A DNA stretch of 64,000 nucleotides from Pseudomonas mohnii (GCF_900105115.1 NZ_FNRV01000001.1:5397501-5461500), one strand, 5' to 3'. Positions 46,629 to 56,656 are shown, numbered from the stretch's first letter. The notes: a model not told the origin generated them from the sequence alone. Numbers and translations: made by a program.

Positions 46629-47407
46629 GGCTGGTTTCCTTTCGGTGAATTCTTATCAGTACTGCGATTGAGCAAGGCGTTCAAGGCCGTTTTCGCTTCG
46701 TCGCTGTTGAGGCGTTCGATGAACAGCAGGTTCTCTTTACGCAGGGTGGCTTGCAGTTCCGCCATGCCGGCCTGTTTCATCAGTTGTCGCGATTGCCGCA
46801 GGGCTTGCTGAGGCATTGCCAGCAGTCGGTGGGCGAGACGGGTGGCCGCCGCCAGGCATTGCGCCCCGTCGTCGAACACCTCGTTGGCCAGGCCCCATGC
46901 CAGCGCTTCGCTGCCGTCCAGACTGTCGCCCAACAGCAACAGGCGTGCGGCGCGGGCCTGACCGAGCAGGCGCGGCAGCAGCAGGCTGGCACCGAACTCC
47001 GGGCACAGGCCCAGGTTGACGAACGGCATGCGCAGCTTGGCATTGCGGGTGACCAGCACCTGATCGCAATGCAGCAGCACGGTGGTGCCAATGCCGATGG
47101 CGGCTCCGCACACGGCCGCGATCAGTGGTTTTTGCAGATGGGTCACGGCGCGCATCAGGCGGAACGCCGGGCTGTCCAGGTGCGTGGGTGGCTGCTGCAG
47201 GAAGTCCACCAGGTCATTGCCGCTGGAAAAACAGGTCGGGCCACCGGTCAGGATGACCACGCCGACCGAGTCGTCCTCGTCCGCGGCGAACAACAGGTCG
47301 GCCAGGCGCATGTACATGGCGTTGGTCAGTGCGTTGAGCTTGTCGGGGCGGTCGATGGTCAGCGTCAGTACGCCATCGCGTTGTTCATGTTTGATCAGGT
47401 CGGTCAT
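46625..47407 (-). CDS. Enoyl-CoA hydratase/isomerase (crotonase) family protein
   Basis: The 260-residue crotonase has the CoA and oxyanion segments LTIDRPDKLNALTNAMY, FSSGNDLVDF and CGAAIGIGTTVLLHCD, and NLGLCPEFG with one acidic residue. Only one of the two catalytic glutamates of true hydratases is evident, which fits a delta3-delta2-enoyl-CoA isomerase better. The ATG at 47407 has AAGAG upstream; the in-frame extension is unlikely. It forms an operon with the thiolase, so both probably act in one acyl-CoA degradation route. It is not clearly part of the paa pathway. Confidence 0.85.
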   Translation of the reverse strand: MTDLIKHEQRDGVLTLTIDRPDKLNALTNAMYMRLADLLFAADEDDSVGVVILTGGPTCFSSGNDLVDFLQQPPTHLDSPAFRLMRAVTHLQKPLIAAVCGAAIGIGTTVLLHCDQVLVTRNAKLRMPFVNLGLCPEFGASLLLPRLLGQARAARLLLLGDSLDGSEALAWGLANEVFDDGAQCLAAATRLAHRLLAMPQQALRQSRQLMKQAGMAELQATLRKENLLFIERLNSDEAKTALNALLNRSTDKNSPKGNQP

Positions 47408-47639
47408 GGATGGCTCTTGCAGAGTCGGTTCGGCCGCCACTTTAAGCGTCAGGCAAACCCCGCAGCTATGACAAAACGGGTCAACCCACCTGATGCTTTT
47501 TGCCATGTGCCGTTGCTGGTCCGGCGGTGCCAGTCGGTCCGCACACACCCATTCGGGGTATGGTGCCGCCTGGCGAATCGCCCAATAGTAGGTTCACCGC
47601 TCATCCAGAGCCGAACTCGCTTGATAAGGTGAATGTGCA

Positions 47640-48743
47640 ATGCGCAAGACACTGAGGGTGATTTCCAGTCTGTTTGCTCTTCCGTTGATCATCAACGCCC
47701 AGGCCGCCGAAGTGGACGACAGCCATACGCTGCGGCTCTACAACTGGGCGGATTACATCGGTGAAAAAACCCTGTCGGACTTTGAAAAGTCCACCGGCAT
47801 CAAAGTCATCTACGACACGTTCGATTCCTATGAAACCGTGCAGGCCAAGTTGCTCACCGGCCACTCCGGTTATGACCTGATCGTGCTCAACGCCTCCCTC
47901 GCACCGCCGCTGATCCAGGCCAGGGTTTTCCAGCCGCTGGATAAAAAGTTGCTGCCGGGCTGGAGCAATCTTGACCCGAAAGTCCTGCATGACCTGCAAG
48001 GGTTCGATCCGGGCACCGCCTACTCGGCGCCCTACACCTGGGGCAGCAACGGCATCACGTACAACGTCGACAAGATCAAGGAGCGCATGCCGGACGCGCC
48101 CATCGGTTCGCTGGCAATGATCTTCGATCCGAAGATCGTTTCGCGCTTCGCCGACTGCGGCGTGACCCTGCTCGACGCCCCCACCGAAGTCATTCCCATG
48201 GCCTTGAAATACCTGGGACGCGACCCGAGAAGCGCGGCCCCGGCAGACCTGAAAGCCGCCCAGGACTTGCTGTTGTCGGTCAGGCCGTACATCCGCAAGT
48301 TCGACTCGGTCAATTACCTCACCAGTCTGCCCAATGGCGACGTGTGCATGGCCATGACCTGGTCCGGTGACTACGCGACGGCCATGGCTCGTGCCGAAGA
48401 AGCCAAGAAGCAGATCAACCTGGCGTACTTCATTCCCAGGGAAGGCTCGCTGATCTGGTTCGACAACATGTACATCCCGGCCGATGCACCCCACGTCGCC
48501 AACGCCCACAGGTTTCTGCAATACCTGATGCAGCCGCAGGTGATGGCGGACGTGAGCGACTTCATCAATTACGCCAACAGCAACGCGGCGGCCACGCCAT
48601 TGCTCAATGCCAGCGTGCGAAACAATCCGGCGATTTATCCCGATGAAGATGTTCGTCAACGGTTGTTTCCGCAGAAAACCCAGGACGCGAAAGACATGCG
48701 AGCCATGACACGCGTCTGGAGCACCGTGAAAAGCGGGATTTGA
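47640..48743 (+). CDS. Periplasmic polyamine-binding protein (PotF/SpuD-like)
   Basis: The 367-residue ABC solute-binding protein has a signal peptide (about 1-22, AQA-AEVD) and the polyamine-pocket motifs LRLYNWADYIGE, DTFDSYETVQAK and YTWGSNGITYN, with WSGDYATAMA later. Family members bind putrescine or spermidine in the periplasm. No permease or ATPase genes are nearby, so it would have to share a transporter or serve in sensing. It is followed 30 bp later by a class III aminotransferase, probably in the same transcript. Confidence 0.9.
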   Translation: MRKTLRVISSLFALPLIINAQAAEVDDSHTLRLYNWADYIGEKTLSDFEKSTGIKVIYDTFDSYETVQAKLLTGHSGYDLIVLNASLAPPLIQARVFQPLDKKLLPGWSNLDPKVLHDLQGFDPGTAYSAPYTWGSNGITYNVDKIKERMPDAPIGSLAMIFDPKIVSRFADCGVTLLDAPTEVIPMALKYLGRDPRSAAPADLKAAQDLLLSVRPYIRKFDSVNYLTSLPNGDVCMAMTWSGDYATAMARAEEAKKQINLAYFIPREGSLIWFDNMYIPADAPHVANAHRFLQYLMQPQVMADVSDFINYANSNAAATPLLNASVRNNPAIYPDEDVRQRLFPQKTQDAKDMRAMTRVWSTVKSGI

Positions 48744-48773
48744 TCGTCCAATCGTTTCGTTTGAGGTTCTTGT

Positions 48774-50192
48774 ATGGCTACCCCAACTAAAAAAGTGTTC
48801 TCGACCGTCGAAGCGGCTGAACTGGTCAAGGCCGACAAGGCCCATCACATGCACGGCTATCACGTGTTCGACGAGCATGCCGAGCAGGGCTCGCTGAACA
48901 TCGTCGCCGGCGACGGCGCCTATATATATGACACCCAGGGCAACCGTTTTCTCGATGCCGTCGGCGGCATGTGGTGCACCAACATCGGTCTGGGCCGTGA
49001 AGAAATGGCCCTTGCCATTGCCGATCAAGTGCGGCAACTGGCGTATTCCAACCCGTTTTCCGACATGTCGAACAACGTGGCGATCGAGTTGTGCGAAAAA
49101 CTCGCCAGCCTCGCCCCCGGTGACCTCGACCATGTGTTCCTCACCACGGGCGGTTCCACGGCGGTGGACACGGCGTACCGGCTGATCCAGTACTACCAGA
49201 ACTGTCGCGGCAAGCCGGAAAAGAAACAAATCATCGCGCGCTTCAACGCCTATCACGGCTCGACCACCTTGACCATGTCGATCGGCAACAAGGCCGCCGA
49301 CCGGGTGCCGGAGTTCGATTACGCCAACCCGCTGATCCATCACGTGTCCAACCCTAACCCGTACCGCGCCCCGGACGGCATGGATGAAGCGCAGTTCCTC
49401 GAGTTTCTGGTCAAGGAGTTCGAAGACAAGATCCTGTCGATCGGCGTGGACAAGGTCGCCGGCTTTTTCGCCGAGCCGATCATGGGCTCGGGCGGGGTGA
49501 TCATTCCGCCCAAGGGTTACCTCAAGCGCATGTGGGAGGTGTGCCAGCGCTACGACATCCTGTTCGTTGCCGACGAAGTGGTCACTTCGTTCGGGCGCCT
49601 GGGCAAGTTTTTCGCCTCCCTGGACGTGTTCGATGTGCAACCCGACATCATCACCACCGCCAAGGGCCTGACCTCCGCCTATCTGCCACTGGGCGCGTGC
49701 ATCTTTTCCGACCGTATCTGGACAGTCATCGCCGAACCCGGCAAGGGTCGCTGCTTTACCCACGGCTTCACCTACAGCGGTCATCCGGTGTGCTGCACGG
49801 CGGCGCTGAAGAACATTGAAATCATCGAGCGGGAAAACCTGCTGGCCCATGTCGACGATGTCGGCGGCTATCTGGAACAGCGCCTGTCCACGCTCAAGGA
49901 TTTGCCGTTGGTGGGGGATGTGCGTTGCCAGAAACTGATGGCCTGCGTGGAGTTCGTTGCCGACAAACGCACCAAGGCGTTGTTCGCCGACGAGATCAAC
50001 ATCGGCGAAAAAATCCATGTGCGGGCACAGGCCAGGGGCTTGCTGGTGCGGCCGATCATGCACCTCAATGTCATGTCGCCGCCGTTGATTCTCACCTATG
50101 ACCAGGTCGACGAAATTGTCGAGATCCTGCGGGTGTGCATCCTCGAAGTGGCGGCCGAGCTGGAGCAGAGCGGCCAGTATTTCGGCCAATGA
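48774..50192 (+). CDS. Class III PLP-dependent aminotransferase
   Basis: The 472-residue aminotransferase has the PLP Lys in TTAKGLTSAYLPLG, the pyridine-contact Asp in LFVADEVVTSFGR and the class III glycine-rich GGSTAVDTAYRLI. It belongs to the omega-amino-acid/diamine:pyruvate group that includes SpuC. Together with the polyamine-binding protein, it probably deaminates a diamine or omega-amino acid. GAGG lies 8 nt before the ATG. The exact substrate is uncertain. Confidence 0.88.
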   Translation: MATPTKKVFSTVEAAELVKADKAHHMHGYHVFDEHAEQGSLNIVAGDGAYIYDTQGNRFLDAVGGMWCTNIGLGREEMALAIADQVRQLAYSNPFSDMSNNVAIELCEKLASLAPGDLDHVFLTTGGSTAVDTAYRLIQYYQNCRGKPEKKQIIARFNAYHGSTTLTMSIGNKAADRVPEFDYANPLIHHVSNPNPYRAPDGMDEAQFLEFLVKEFEDKILSIGVDKVAGFFAEPIMGSGGVIIPPKGYLKRMWEVCQRYDILFVADEVVTSFGRLGKFFASLDVFDVQPDIITTAKGLTSAYLPLGACIFSDRIWTVIAEPGKGRCFTHGFTYSGHPVCCTAALKNIEIIERENLLAHVDDVGGYLEQRLSTLKDLPLVGDVRCQKLMACVEFVADKRTKALFADEINIGEKIHVRAQARGLLVRPIMHLNVMSPPLILTYDQVDEIVEILRVCILEVAAELEQSGQYFGQ

Positions 50193-50245
50193 GTCTTTCA
50201 GTCAGGTTTTTACCAAGGGCTTGCACACCCGCTAGACTGCGGGGC

Positions 50246-51097
50246 ATGAGCAAACCAGACGACGACACACTGATCGCAATGCCCTTCGGGGCGTTGCACA
50301 AATGGCATGGGGGCATGCGCGAGGCATTCGCCCATGTCGACGAGCCTGACGCCCTGCAATACCTGGCGTCAGCCTTGGCGCAGCTGGTGTCCATCGAGTC
50401 GATGATGATCAGCCTGGAGCGCAAGGACCGCGCGCCCCGGTTGCTGCACCAGCGCGGTATTGCCCAGGAGTACCAGGTCTCGATTCTCGACCGCTATTTT
50501 TCCGGGGGCTACCTGCTCGACCCGTTTTGCCTGGCGGTGGAGCATGGCCTGGCGCAAGGCTTCTATCACCTGGAGGAAATCGCCCCGGACAACTTCTTCG
50601 ACAGTGACTACTACAAGTCCTATTACCTGAAGGCGGGTTGTTCGGAAGACAGTTACTACATCGTCGATACGGGCAACGACACCAAGATCTCCGTCAGCCT
50701 CTTCCAGGGTTTCGGGGGTGAATGCCTGCGGGTCGATCAGCTGAACCTGCTGCACGCCGTCGAACCGCTGGTGCGCGAATTTGTCAGCGAGTTCAGTCAG
50801 CGTGGCCTGCTTCGCAGTCACGAAATCCAGAGCAATAACGATCAAGGCCTGCGTGATGATCTCAAGCACCGGGTGCAGTCGGCATTCGAACAATTCGGCT
50901 GCGACGTGCTGACCGAGCGTGAGCGGGAAGTGGCGCACATGGTGCTTCGCGGCCACTCGGTGAAATCCACCGCCAGCCAGATGGGCATCTCCCCGGAAAC
51001 CGTGCGCATGCACCGCAAGAATCTGTACCTGAAACTGGAAGTGGGTTCGCAGTCGGAGTTGTTTGCGTTGTTTATTGAGTGGTTGCGCAAGCACTGA
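50246..51097 (+). CDS. LuxR-family transcriptional regulator
   Basis: The 283-residue regulator has an unassigned N-terminal domain (about 1-210) and a C-terminal LuxR helix-turn-helix (LTEREREVAHMVLRGHSVKSTASQM, then ISPETVRMHRKNLYLKL). The N-terminal part has neither receiver nor clear autoinducer motifs. It lies 53 bp after the aminotransferase on the same strand and probably controls that locus. The ATG at 50246 is preceded by GGGG with very short spacing; an in-frame extension to 50135 overlaps the aminotransferase gene. Confidence 0.85.
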   Translation: MSKPDDDTLIAMPFGALHKWHGGMREAFAHVDEPDALQYLASALAQLVSIESMMISLERKDRAPRLLHQRGIAQEYQVSILDRYFSGGYLLDPFCLAVEHGLAQGFYHLEEIAPDNFFDSDYYKSYYLKAGCSEDSYYIVDTGNDTKISVSLFQGFGGECLRVDQLNLLHAVEPLVREFVSEFSQRGLLRSHEIQSNNDQGLRDDLKHRVQSAFEQFGCDVLTEREREVAHMVLRGHSVKSTASQMGISPETVRMHRKNLYLKLEVGSQSELFALFIEWLRKH

Positions 51098-51114
51098 CTA
51101 CAACGCAGAGCCAA

Positions 51115-51214
51115 TGTAGGAGCGAGCTTGCTCGCGAAGAACCTGAGAGCACCGCGTTCATCCAGAAAGCGCGCGCCATTATTCACGTCCATCGCGAGCG
51201 AGCTCGCTCCTACA
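51115..51214. repeat. REPIN (inverted REP pair)
   Basis: TGTAGGAGCGAGCTTGCTCG at 51115 and CGAGCGAGCTCGCTCCTACA ending at 51214 form an inverted REP pair in the gap between the convergent LuxR and paaZ genes. Confidence 0.92.
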
Positions 51215-51223
51215 GGTGTTGCA

Positions 51224-53293
51224 TCAGTCCTCGCGTTTAACCACCAAGGTCAAAATGTCGTAGCTGGCCACCAGTTCACCCAACTGGTTGGTGACTTCCA
51301 CGTCCCACGCCACCACCCCTTGCGGGACGCCTTGCGGGCTCATTTTGCCCTGGTCGATTTTGCGTTTGCAGGTCAGGCGTGCCTGGATGGTGTCGCCGAT
51401 GCCCACCGGGTTGATGAAGCGCAAGGTGTCCAGGCCGTAGTTGGCCAGTACCGGGCCGACGCCTGGGGATACGAACAGACCGGCGGCGGCCGACAGCACG
51501 AAATAACCGTGGGCGATGCGCTTGCCGAACTGCGATTCCTTGGCGGCGATGTCGTCGAAGTGCATGTAGAAGTGATCCCCCGACAGGCAGCCGAAGTTCA
51601 CCAGATCCGCTTCGGTGACGGTACGGCGGTGAGTCAGCAGCGACTCGCCGATCTGCAGGTCCTGGAAGTAACGACGGAACGGGTGCACGTCGGTTTCGAT
51701 CACGTTGGCGCCACGCACGTATTCACCGGTCACCGCCGCGAGCATGGTGGGCGAACCCTGTACCGCCGCGCGTTGCAGGTAGTGCTTCACCGCACGCAGG
51801 CCGCCCAGTTCTTCACCGCCACCGGCACGACCGGGGCCGCCATGCTTGAGTTGCGGCAGCGGCGAGCCGTGACCGGTGGATTCGCCCGCGCAGTGGCGAT
51901 CCAGCACCAGCAAGCGCCCGTGCAACGCAGCGGCCACCGGAATCGCCTTGGCGGCAATCTGCGGATCCTTGGTTACCAGGCTGGCCACCAGGCTGCCTTT
52001 GCCGCGTGCGGCCAGGGCCAGGGCTTCGTCGAGATCGTCATAGGCCATCAAGGTGCTGACCGGACCGAAGGCTTCGATATCGTGGGCGCCGCCTTCGGCG
52101 TGCGGGTCGCGAGCCTGCAACAGGGTCGGGGCGAAGAACGCACCTTGACTCACGTTCTCACCGCGCGGTTCGAAGCCGTCACGGGCGCCGAACAGCATGT
52201 CGCTGCTCTGCAACAGCGCTTCCAGGCGCTCGGTCACGTCTTTCTGTTGATCGTGGGACGCCAGCGCACCCATGCGCACACCTTCCACCGACGGGTCGCC
52301 GACCACCACTTTGGCCAGGCGATCGCGCAGGCGGGTGGCCACGGCATCGATGTGTTTGGCCGGGACGATGGCACGGCGAATGGCGGTGCATTTCTGCCCG
52401 GCCTTGGTGGTCATTTCCCGGGCGACTTCCTTGATGAACAGCTCGAACTCTTCGTCGTCCGGGGTGACATCCGGGGCCAGGATCGCGCAGTTCAGCGAGT
52501 CGGCTTCGGCGGTGAACGGCACCGAGTTGCGAATCAGGTTCGGGTTGACCCGTAGCTTGGCCGCGGTGTCGGCGGAACCGGTGAAGGTCACCACGTCCTG
52601 GCCTTGCAGGCGGTCGAGCAGATCGCCGGTACCGCCGATGATCAGTTGCAGGCTACCCGCTGGCAGCAAGCCGGATTCGTCCATCAGACGCACCACGGCT
52701 TCGGTCAGGTAGCTGGTGGCGCTGGCCGGTTTGACGATGCATGGCATGCCGGCGAGGAAGCTCGGGGCGAATTTTTCCAGCATGCCCCAGATCGGGAAGT
52801 TGAAGGCGTTGATGTGCACCGCCACGCCGCCCCGAGGCACGAGGATGTGGGTGCCGGCGAAGGTGCCCATTTTGCTCAGCTGCAGGGCCGGGCCTTCATG
52901 GACGACGTTGCCCGACGGCAGTTCCCGCGAACCGAGGCCGGCGTAGGTGAAGAGCGTGCTGTTGCCGCCTTCGATGTCGATCCAGCTGTCGGCGCGGGTG
53001 GCGCCGCTGTGGTGGGAGATCGCGTAGAGCTGTTCCTTGCGTTCGGCCAGGTACAGGGCCAGGGCCTTGAGGCGCTGGGCACGCTGCTGGAAGTCCAGCG
53101 CCATCAGTGCGCTGACACCCTGGCGACGGCCATGTTCGATGGCTTCGGCGAAGTCCGGGCGCTCTTCGTGGGTACGGGCGATTTCATGGCCGTCGATAGC
53201 GCTGCGCAGCACCTGGGCGCCGTGTTGGCCGATCCAGCGGCCGGCGATGAAACTTTGCAGGGTGGGGGCGTGCAGTGCAGGTGAAGAGGACAT
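51224..53293 (-). CDS. paaZ: Bifunctional oxepin-CoA hydrolase / aldehyde dehydrogenase
   Basis: The 689-residue enzyme opens the oxepin-CoA ring with its C-terminal MaoC hydratase (about 540-685; FGKRIAHGYFVLSAAAGLFV) and oxidises the resulting aldehyde with its N-terminal ALDH domain (about 1-520; Cys in AGQKCTAIRRAIVP). Length and domain order match E. coli PaaZ. The ATG at 53293 follows GGAG by 8 nt; a GTG one codon earlier is possible. It is the last paa gene on the strand and is followed by a REPIN. The porin gene precedes it by 58 bp. Confidence 0.95.
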   Translation of the reverse strand: MSSSPALHAPTLQSFIAGRWIGQHGAQVLRSAIDGHEIARTHEERPDFAEAIEHGRRQGVSALMALDFQQRAQRLKALALYLAERKEQLYAISHHSGATRADSWIDIEGGNSTLFTYAGLGSRELPSGNVVHEGPALQLSKMGTFAGTHILVPRGGVAVHINAFNFPIWGMLEKFAPSFLAGMPCIVKPASATSYLTEAVVRLMDESGLLPAGSLQLIIGGTGDLLDRLQGQDVVTFTGSADTAAKLRVNPNLIRNSVPFTAEADSLNCAILAPDVTPDDEEFELFIKEVAREMTTKAGQKCTAIRRAIVPAKHIDAVATRLRDRLAKVVVGDPSVEGVRMGALASHDQQKDVTERLEALLQSSDMLFGARDGFEPRGENVSQGAFFAPTLLQARDPHAEGGAHDIEAFGPVSTLMAYDDLDEALALAARGKGSLVASLVTKDPQIAAKAIPVAAALHGRLLVLDRHCAGESTGHGSPLPQLKHGGPGRAGGGEELGGLRAVKHYLQRAAVQGSPTMLAAVTGEYVRGANVIETDVHPFRRYFQDLQIGESLLTHRRTVTEADLVNFGCLSGDHFYMHFDDIAAKESQFGKRIAHGYFVLSAAAGLFVSPGVGPVLANYGLDTLRFINPVGIGDTIQARLTCKRKIDQGKMSPQGVPQGVVAWDVEVTNQLGELVASYDILTLVVKRED

Positions 53294-53351
53294 CACGATT
53301 GCTCCAGATTATGAAAGGTGTTGGCGCGGCCGCAACCGCGCTTTTCAGGGA

Positions 53352-54605
53352 TTACCAAAGCGCCAGGGTGTAACCGACAATCAGCCGGTTCTCATCGATG
53401 GCGGTTTTCAAGCCATTGCCGGAACGGAAGGTCACGTTGCGCCAGCGCAGGCTGACGTCCTTGAACACGCCGCTCTGAATGACGTAACTGATGTCGGTGT
53501 CGCGCTCCCGCTCGCGACCGTTGTCGACGCTGCCGGCCTTGACGTGGCGACCGTCGGTGTAGCGCGTCATGAAGGTCAGGCCGGGGATGCCTTGCGCCGC
53601 GAAGTCATAGTCGTAACGCAGCTGCCAGGAGTCCTCGTCCGCGCGGGTGTAGGTGTTGTAGGTCACCAGGTTGACCACGTACGGGTCGCCGCCGTTGAGG
53701 AACGGAAAGGCACTGTCGCCAGACAACTGCTGGTACGTGGCACTGACCTTGTGGGCACCGTGGGACACGGTGAACATGCTGTTGAAATTGCGATTGTCGA
53801 TACGCCCGGCCCGCTCGGCGCCATCACCCCGGCTGTCGAAATAGCGCAGGTCGCTGCGCAGGTTGAAGCCGTTGCCCAGCGGTTGGGTGTGCACCAGCCC
53901 GACGAACTGCTGGCGATAAATCTGATCGAGCTTGCCGTAGTAGTAGCTCAGGTTCAGTTGCGGGCTGAAGGCGTAGCTGCCGCCGGCAAAGTCGAAGTGA
54001 TCACTGGTGGCGGTGCCGTAGCCGATGTCATCGTTGCTGGAGGAATCCCGCAGATTGGTCTTGGTCAGGCGTCCGGTGTTCACTGTCAGGCCACTGATTT
54101 CCTGGCTGGTGAGCAGGCCGCCCTCGAAGGTCGACGCCAGCAGGCGGGTGTCGTTGTAGGTCGCCACCGGCAACAAGGGTTGCAGGGTGCCGAGCTTCAG
54201 CACACTTTTGGAAACTCGCAGCTTGCCGGTCAGCCCCAGTTGGCTGTACTCGTCCGCCGGTTCGTGGCTGTTCGGGCCGTAGGGCAGCAACCCGGTACCC
54301 CGGCGATCCGGGCTGGAATCGAGTTTCAGCCCCAACTCCCCCAACGCGTCGAGACCGAAGCCGAATGTGCCTTCGGTGAACCCGGACTCGATGCGCGCGG
54401 TGAACCCCTGGGCCCATTCTTCAGCCTTGGATTGTGGTGCGTTGTCCTGGCGGAAATCGCGATTGATGTAGTGGTTGCGCATTTCAATGCGGGCCTTGCT
54501 ATCGTCGATGAAGTCGGCCATGGCGCTGGTGGCGACCATGGGCAGACTCAATGCGGCGGCCAGCGAAAACAGTGATTCGTAGGAGGCGGTACGCGCGGGC
54601 TTCAT
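53352..54605 (-). CDS. OprD-family outer-membrane porin, probable phenylacetate porin (PhaK-like)
   Basis: The 417-residue beta-barrel porin has a signal peptide (about 1-30, SAMA-DFID) and OprD landmarks (ARIEMRNHYINRDFR, AEEWAQGFTARIESGFTEG, RDTDISYVIQSG and a C-terminal aromatic VGYTLALW). PhaK of P. putida is an OprD-type porin in the phenylacetate cluster, and the neighbours paaL and paaZ support the same role. CAGGGAA lies before the ATG, followed by an AANAANAA motif. Substrate specificity is inferred from position. Confidence 0.88.
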   Translation of the reverse strand: MKPARTASYESLFSLAAALSLPMVATSAMADFIDDSKARIEMRNHYINRDFRQDNAPQSKAEEWAQGFTARIESGFTEGTFGFGLDALGELGLKLDSSPDRRGTGLLPYGPNSHEPADEYSQLGLTGKLRVSKSVLKLGTLQPLLPVATYNDTRLLASTFEGGLLTSQEISGLTVNTGRLTKTNLRDSSSNDDIGYGTATSDHFDFAGGSYAFSPQLNLSYYYGKLDQIYRQQFVGLVHTQPLGNGFNLRSDLRYFDSRGDGAERAGRIDNRNFNSMFTVSHGAHKVSATYQQLSGDSAFPFLNGGDPYVVNLVTYNTYTRADEDSWQLRYDYDFAAQGIPGLTFMTRYTDGRHVKAGSVDNGRERERDTDISYVIQSGVFKDVSLRWRNVTFRSGNGLKTAIDENRLIVGYTLALW

Positions 54606-54615
54606 TATTTTTGTT
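54605..54615 (-). promoter_or_regulatory. Candidate Hfq/Crc motif between ribosome binding site and start of the porin gene
   Basis: On the minus strand AACAAAAATAA directly follows CAGGG and ends in the start codon. It matches AANAANAA. Confidence 0.5.
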
Positions 54616-54639
54616 CCCTGCCATCAGATCGATTGTCGT

Positions 54640-56286
54640 TTAGTGATTGCTGGCGCCGGAGGCACCGATTCCGGTCATTGAACGGATGAACTGCGCCAGG
54701 TAACGGCCGCGTTCAAGGGAGGCACGGGGCGAGGTGTCGGTGACCGAAAACACCCAGGCACTGAAGAAGGCCAGGCTCATGGAAAACAGCGCCGGGTTGG
54801 AGTAAGGGAACAGGGCCTTGTCGTGATGCAGCACGTTGACCCATACCGCCGGGCTCAGGATCAGCAGGACAATCGCCGAGACCAGCCCCGCCAGACTGCC
54901 GGTCACTGCGCCACGGGTGGTCAGGCCTTTCCAGTACATCGAGAGGAACAGCACCGGGAAGTTCACCGACGCGGCGATGGCCAGGACCAGCCCGGACAGG
55001 AACGCAATGTTCTGCGACTCGAACAACAGACCGAGGATGATTGCCAGAACGCCGATGCACAGCGTGGCAATGCGCGACACGCGAATTTCCTGCTGCTCGG
55101 TGGCCTGACCCTTGCGCATCACGCAGGCATACAAATCGTGGGACACCGCCGATGCGCCGGACAATGCCAGCCCCGCGACCACCGCCAGAATGGTGGCGAA
55201 GGCCACGGCCGAGATGAAGCCGAGGAACAGGTTGCCGCCCACGGCTTGCGCCAGGTGTACGGCGATCATGTTGCCGCCGCCGATGATCGCGCCGCTGGCG
55301 TCACGGAACGCCGGGTCGGTGCCGACCATGACGATCGCGCCGAAGCCGACGATGATCAGCAGCAAGTAGAAATAGCCGATGAAACCGGTGGCGTAGAACA
55401 CGCTTTTACGCGCTTCCTTGGCATCGCTGACGGTGAAGAAGCGCATCAGGATATGCGGCAGGCCGGCGGTGCCGAACATCATGCCCAGCCCCAGCGAGAT
55501 CGCATCGATCGGGTTCGACAGCAGCCCGCCGGGCGCCATGATGGCGTTGCCCTTGGCATGCACGGCGGTGGCGCCGGCGAACATCGCTTCGGTGCTGAAA
55601 CCAAAATGCTTGAGCACCATGAACGCCATGAACGTGGTGCCGAACAGCAGCATCACGGCTTTGATGATTTGTACCCAAGTGGTGGCGAGCATGCCGCCGA
55701 AGGTCACGTAGAACACCATCAGCACGCCGACCAGCATGACCGCGTAGAGGTAATCGATGCCGAACAGCAATTCGATCAGTTTGCCGGCGCCGACCATTTG
55801 TGCCACCAGGTACATCAACGCCACTGTGAGAGTGCCGAACGCCGAAGTCAGGCGCACCGGGGTTTGTTCCAGGCGATAGGAAACCACGTCGGCAAAGGTG
55901 TATTTGCCGAGGTTGCGCAGGCGCTCGGCGATCAAAAACAGAATGATCGGCCAGCCCGCCAATACGCCCAGGGCGTACAGCAAACCGTCATAACCATTGA
56001 GGAACATCATCGCGGAGATGCCGAGGAAGGACGCCGCCGAGATCATGTCGCCGGCAATCGCCAGACCGTTCTGAAAGCCGGTCATGCCACCGCCGGCGGT
56101 GTAGAAATCGCTGGCGGAGCGAGTACGCCGTGCCGCCCAGCGCGTCACGCCGAAGGTGAACAGCACGAACACCAGGAACATGCCGATGGCGTTCCAGTTC
56201 ATTGGCCGGGACGCGCCGTCGGCGGCCACGGCAAAATCAGTGACCACCGCCAGCGGCAGCAGGAACATCGCGAGAAGACGGCTCAT
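54640..56286 (-). CDS. paaL: Sodium:solute symporter, phenylacetate permease type (ActP-like)
   Basis: The 548-residue inner-membrane symporter has an N-terminal hydrophobic leader and about 13 helices, with SSS-family motifs [32 protein letters not shown] and [17 protein letters not shown]. It is close to acetate permease ActP; in pseudomonad paa clusters this member (PaaL/PhaJ) imports phenylacetate. The ATG at 56286 overlaps the DUF485 stop (ATGA) and was preferred to a GTG at 56295. DUF485 and paaL form the same pair as yjcH-actP. Acetate transport cannot be excluded from sequence. Confidence 0.88.
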   Translation of the reverse strand: MSRLLAMFLLPLAVVTDFAVAADGASRPMNWNAIGMFLVFVLFTFGVTRWAARRTRSASDFYTAGGGMTGFQNGLAIAGDMISAASFLGISAMMFLNGYDGLLYALGVLAGWPIILFLIAERLRNLGKYTFADVVSYRLEQTPVRLTSAFGTLTVALMYLVAQMVGAGKLIELLFGIDYLYAVMLVGVLMVFYVTFGGMLATTWVQIIKAVMLLFGTTFMAFMVLKHFGFSTEAMFAGATAVHAKGNAIMAPGGLLSNPIDAISLGLGMMFGTAGLPHILMRFFTVSDAKEARKSVFYATGFIGYFYLLLIIVGFGAIVMVGTDPAFRDASGAIIGGGNMIAVHLAQAVGGNLFLGFISAVAFATILAVVAGLALSGASAVSHDLYACVMRKGQATEQQEIRVSRIATLCIGVLAIILGLLFESQNIAFLSGLVLAIAASVNFPVLFLSMYWKGLTTRGAVTGSLAGLVSAIVLLILSPAVWVNVLHHDKALFPYSNPALFSMSLAFFSAWVFSVTDTSPRASLERGRYLAQFIRSMTGIGASGASNH

Positions 56287-56591
56287 CGGGCGCACTCCTG
56301 CTTGAGTTTTTCATTCAGCGGATCGATCACGTGGTTGGCGCGATAGACATAGAAACCGGTCAGTGCAAAGGCCAGCACCACGATCACTACACCCACCAGC
56401 ATGCCCACGCTGGTCACGCCGCCGTTGAGGGATTGGCCGAGGGTAGAAGGGGAGAAAGCCACCAGCAGCACAAAGCCGTAATAGATCACCAGCATGGCCA
56501 GGCTCAGTGACCAGTACAGTTTCTGTTTGCGACGAACCAGCTGGATGAAATCCGGGTGCTGGCCGATGAGTTCTATTTCCTGGGGGGTCAT
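56283..56591 (-). CDS. DUF485 membrane protein, partner of the symporter (YjcH-like)
   Basis: The 102-residue protein has two membrane helices (about 25-48 and 60-85) and the DUF485 start [22 protein letters not shown]. It is co-translated with the symporter through a 4-bp overlap, as yjcH is with actP. Its role is probably to assist or regulate the symporter. AAAGGAG lies 9 nt before the ATG, inside an A-rich CA motif. Confidence 0.9.
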   Translation of the reverse strand: MTPQEIELIGQHPDFIQLVRRKQKLYWSLSLAMLVIYYGFVLLVAFSPSTLGQSLNGGVTSVGMLVGVVIVVLAFALTGFYVYRANHVIDPLNEKLKQECAR

Positions 56592-56603
56592 GACGCGAGC
56601 TCC

Positions 56604-56622
56604 TTTGTTGTTTTTGTTTTGG
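56604..56622 (-). promoter_or_regulatory. Candidate Hfq/Crc motif before the DUF485-paaL operon
   Basis: The minus-strand run AAACAAAAACAACAAAGG contains AACAACAA directly upstream of the AAGGAG site, matching AANAANAA. Confidence 0.55.
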
Positions 56623-56656
56623 GTGTAACGGTGTATTCGGGTTGATCACTGAACAA

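Noticed and set aside
47601..50189. Long antisense frame opposite the binding protein and aminotransferase genes
   Set aside because: Composition is typical of antisense frames in high-GC DNA and both sense genes have firm family matches.
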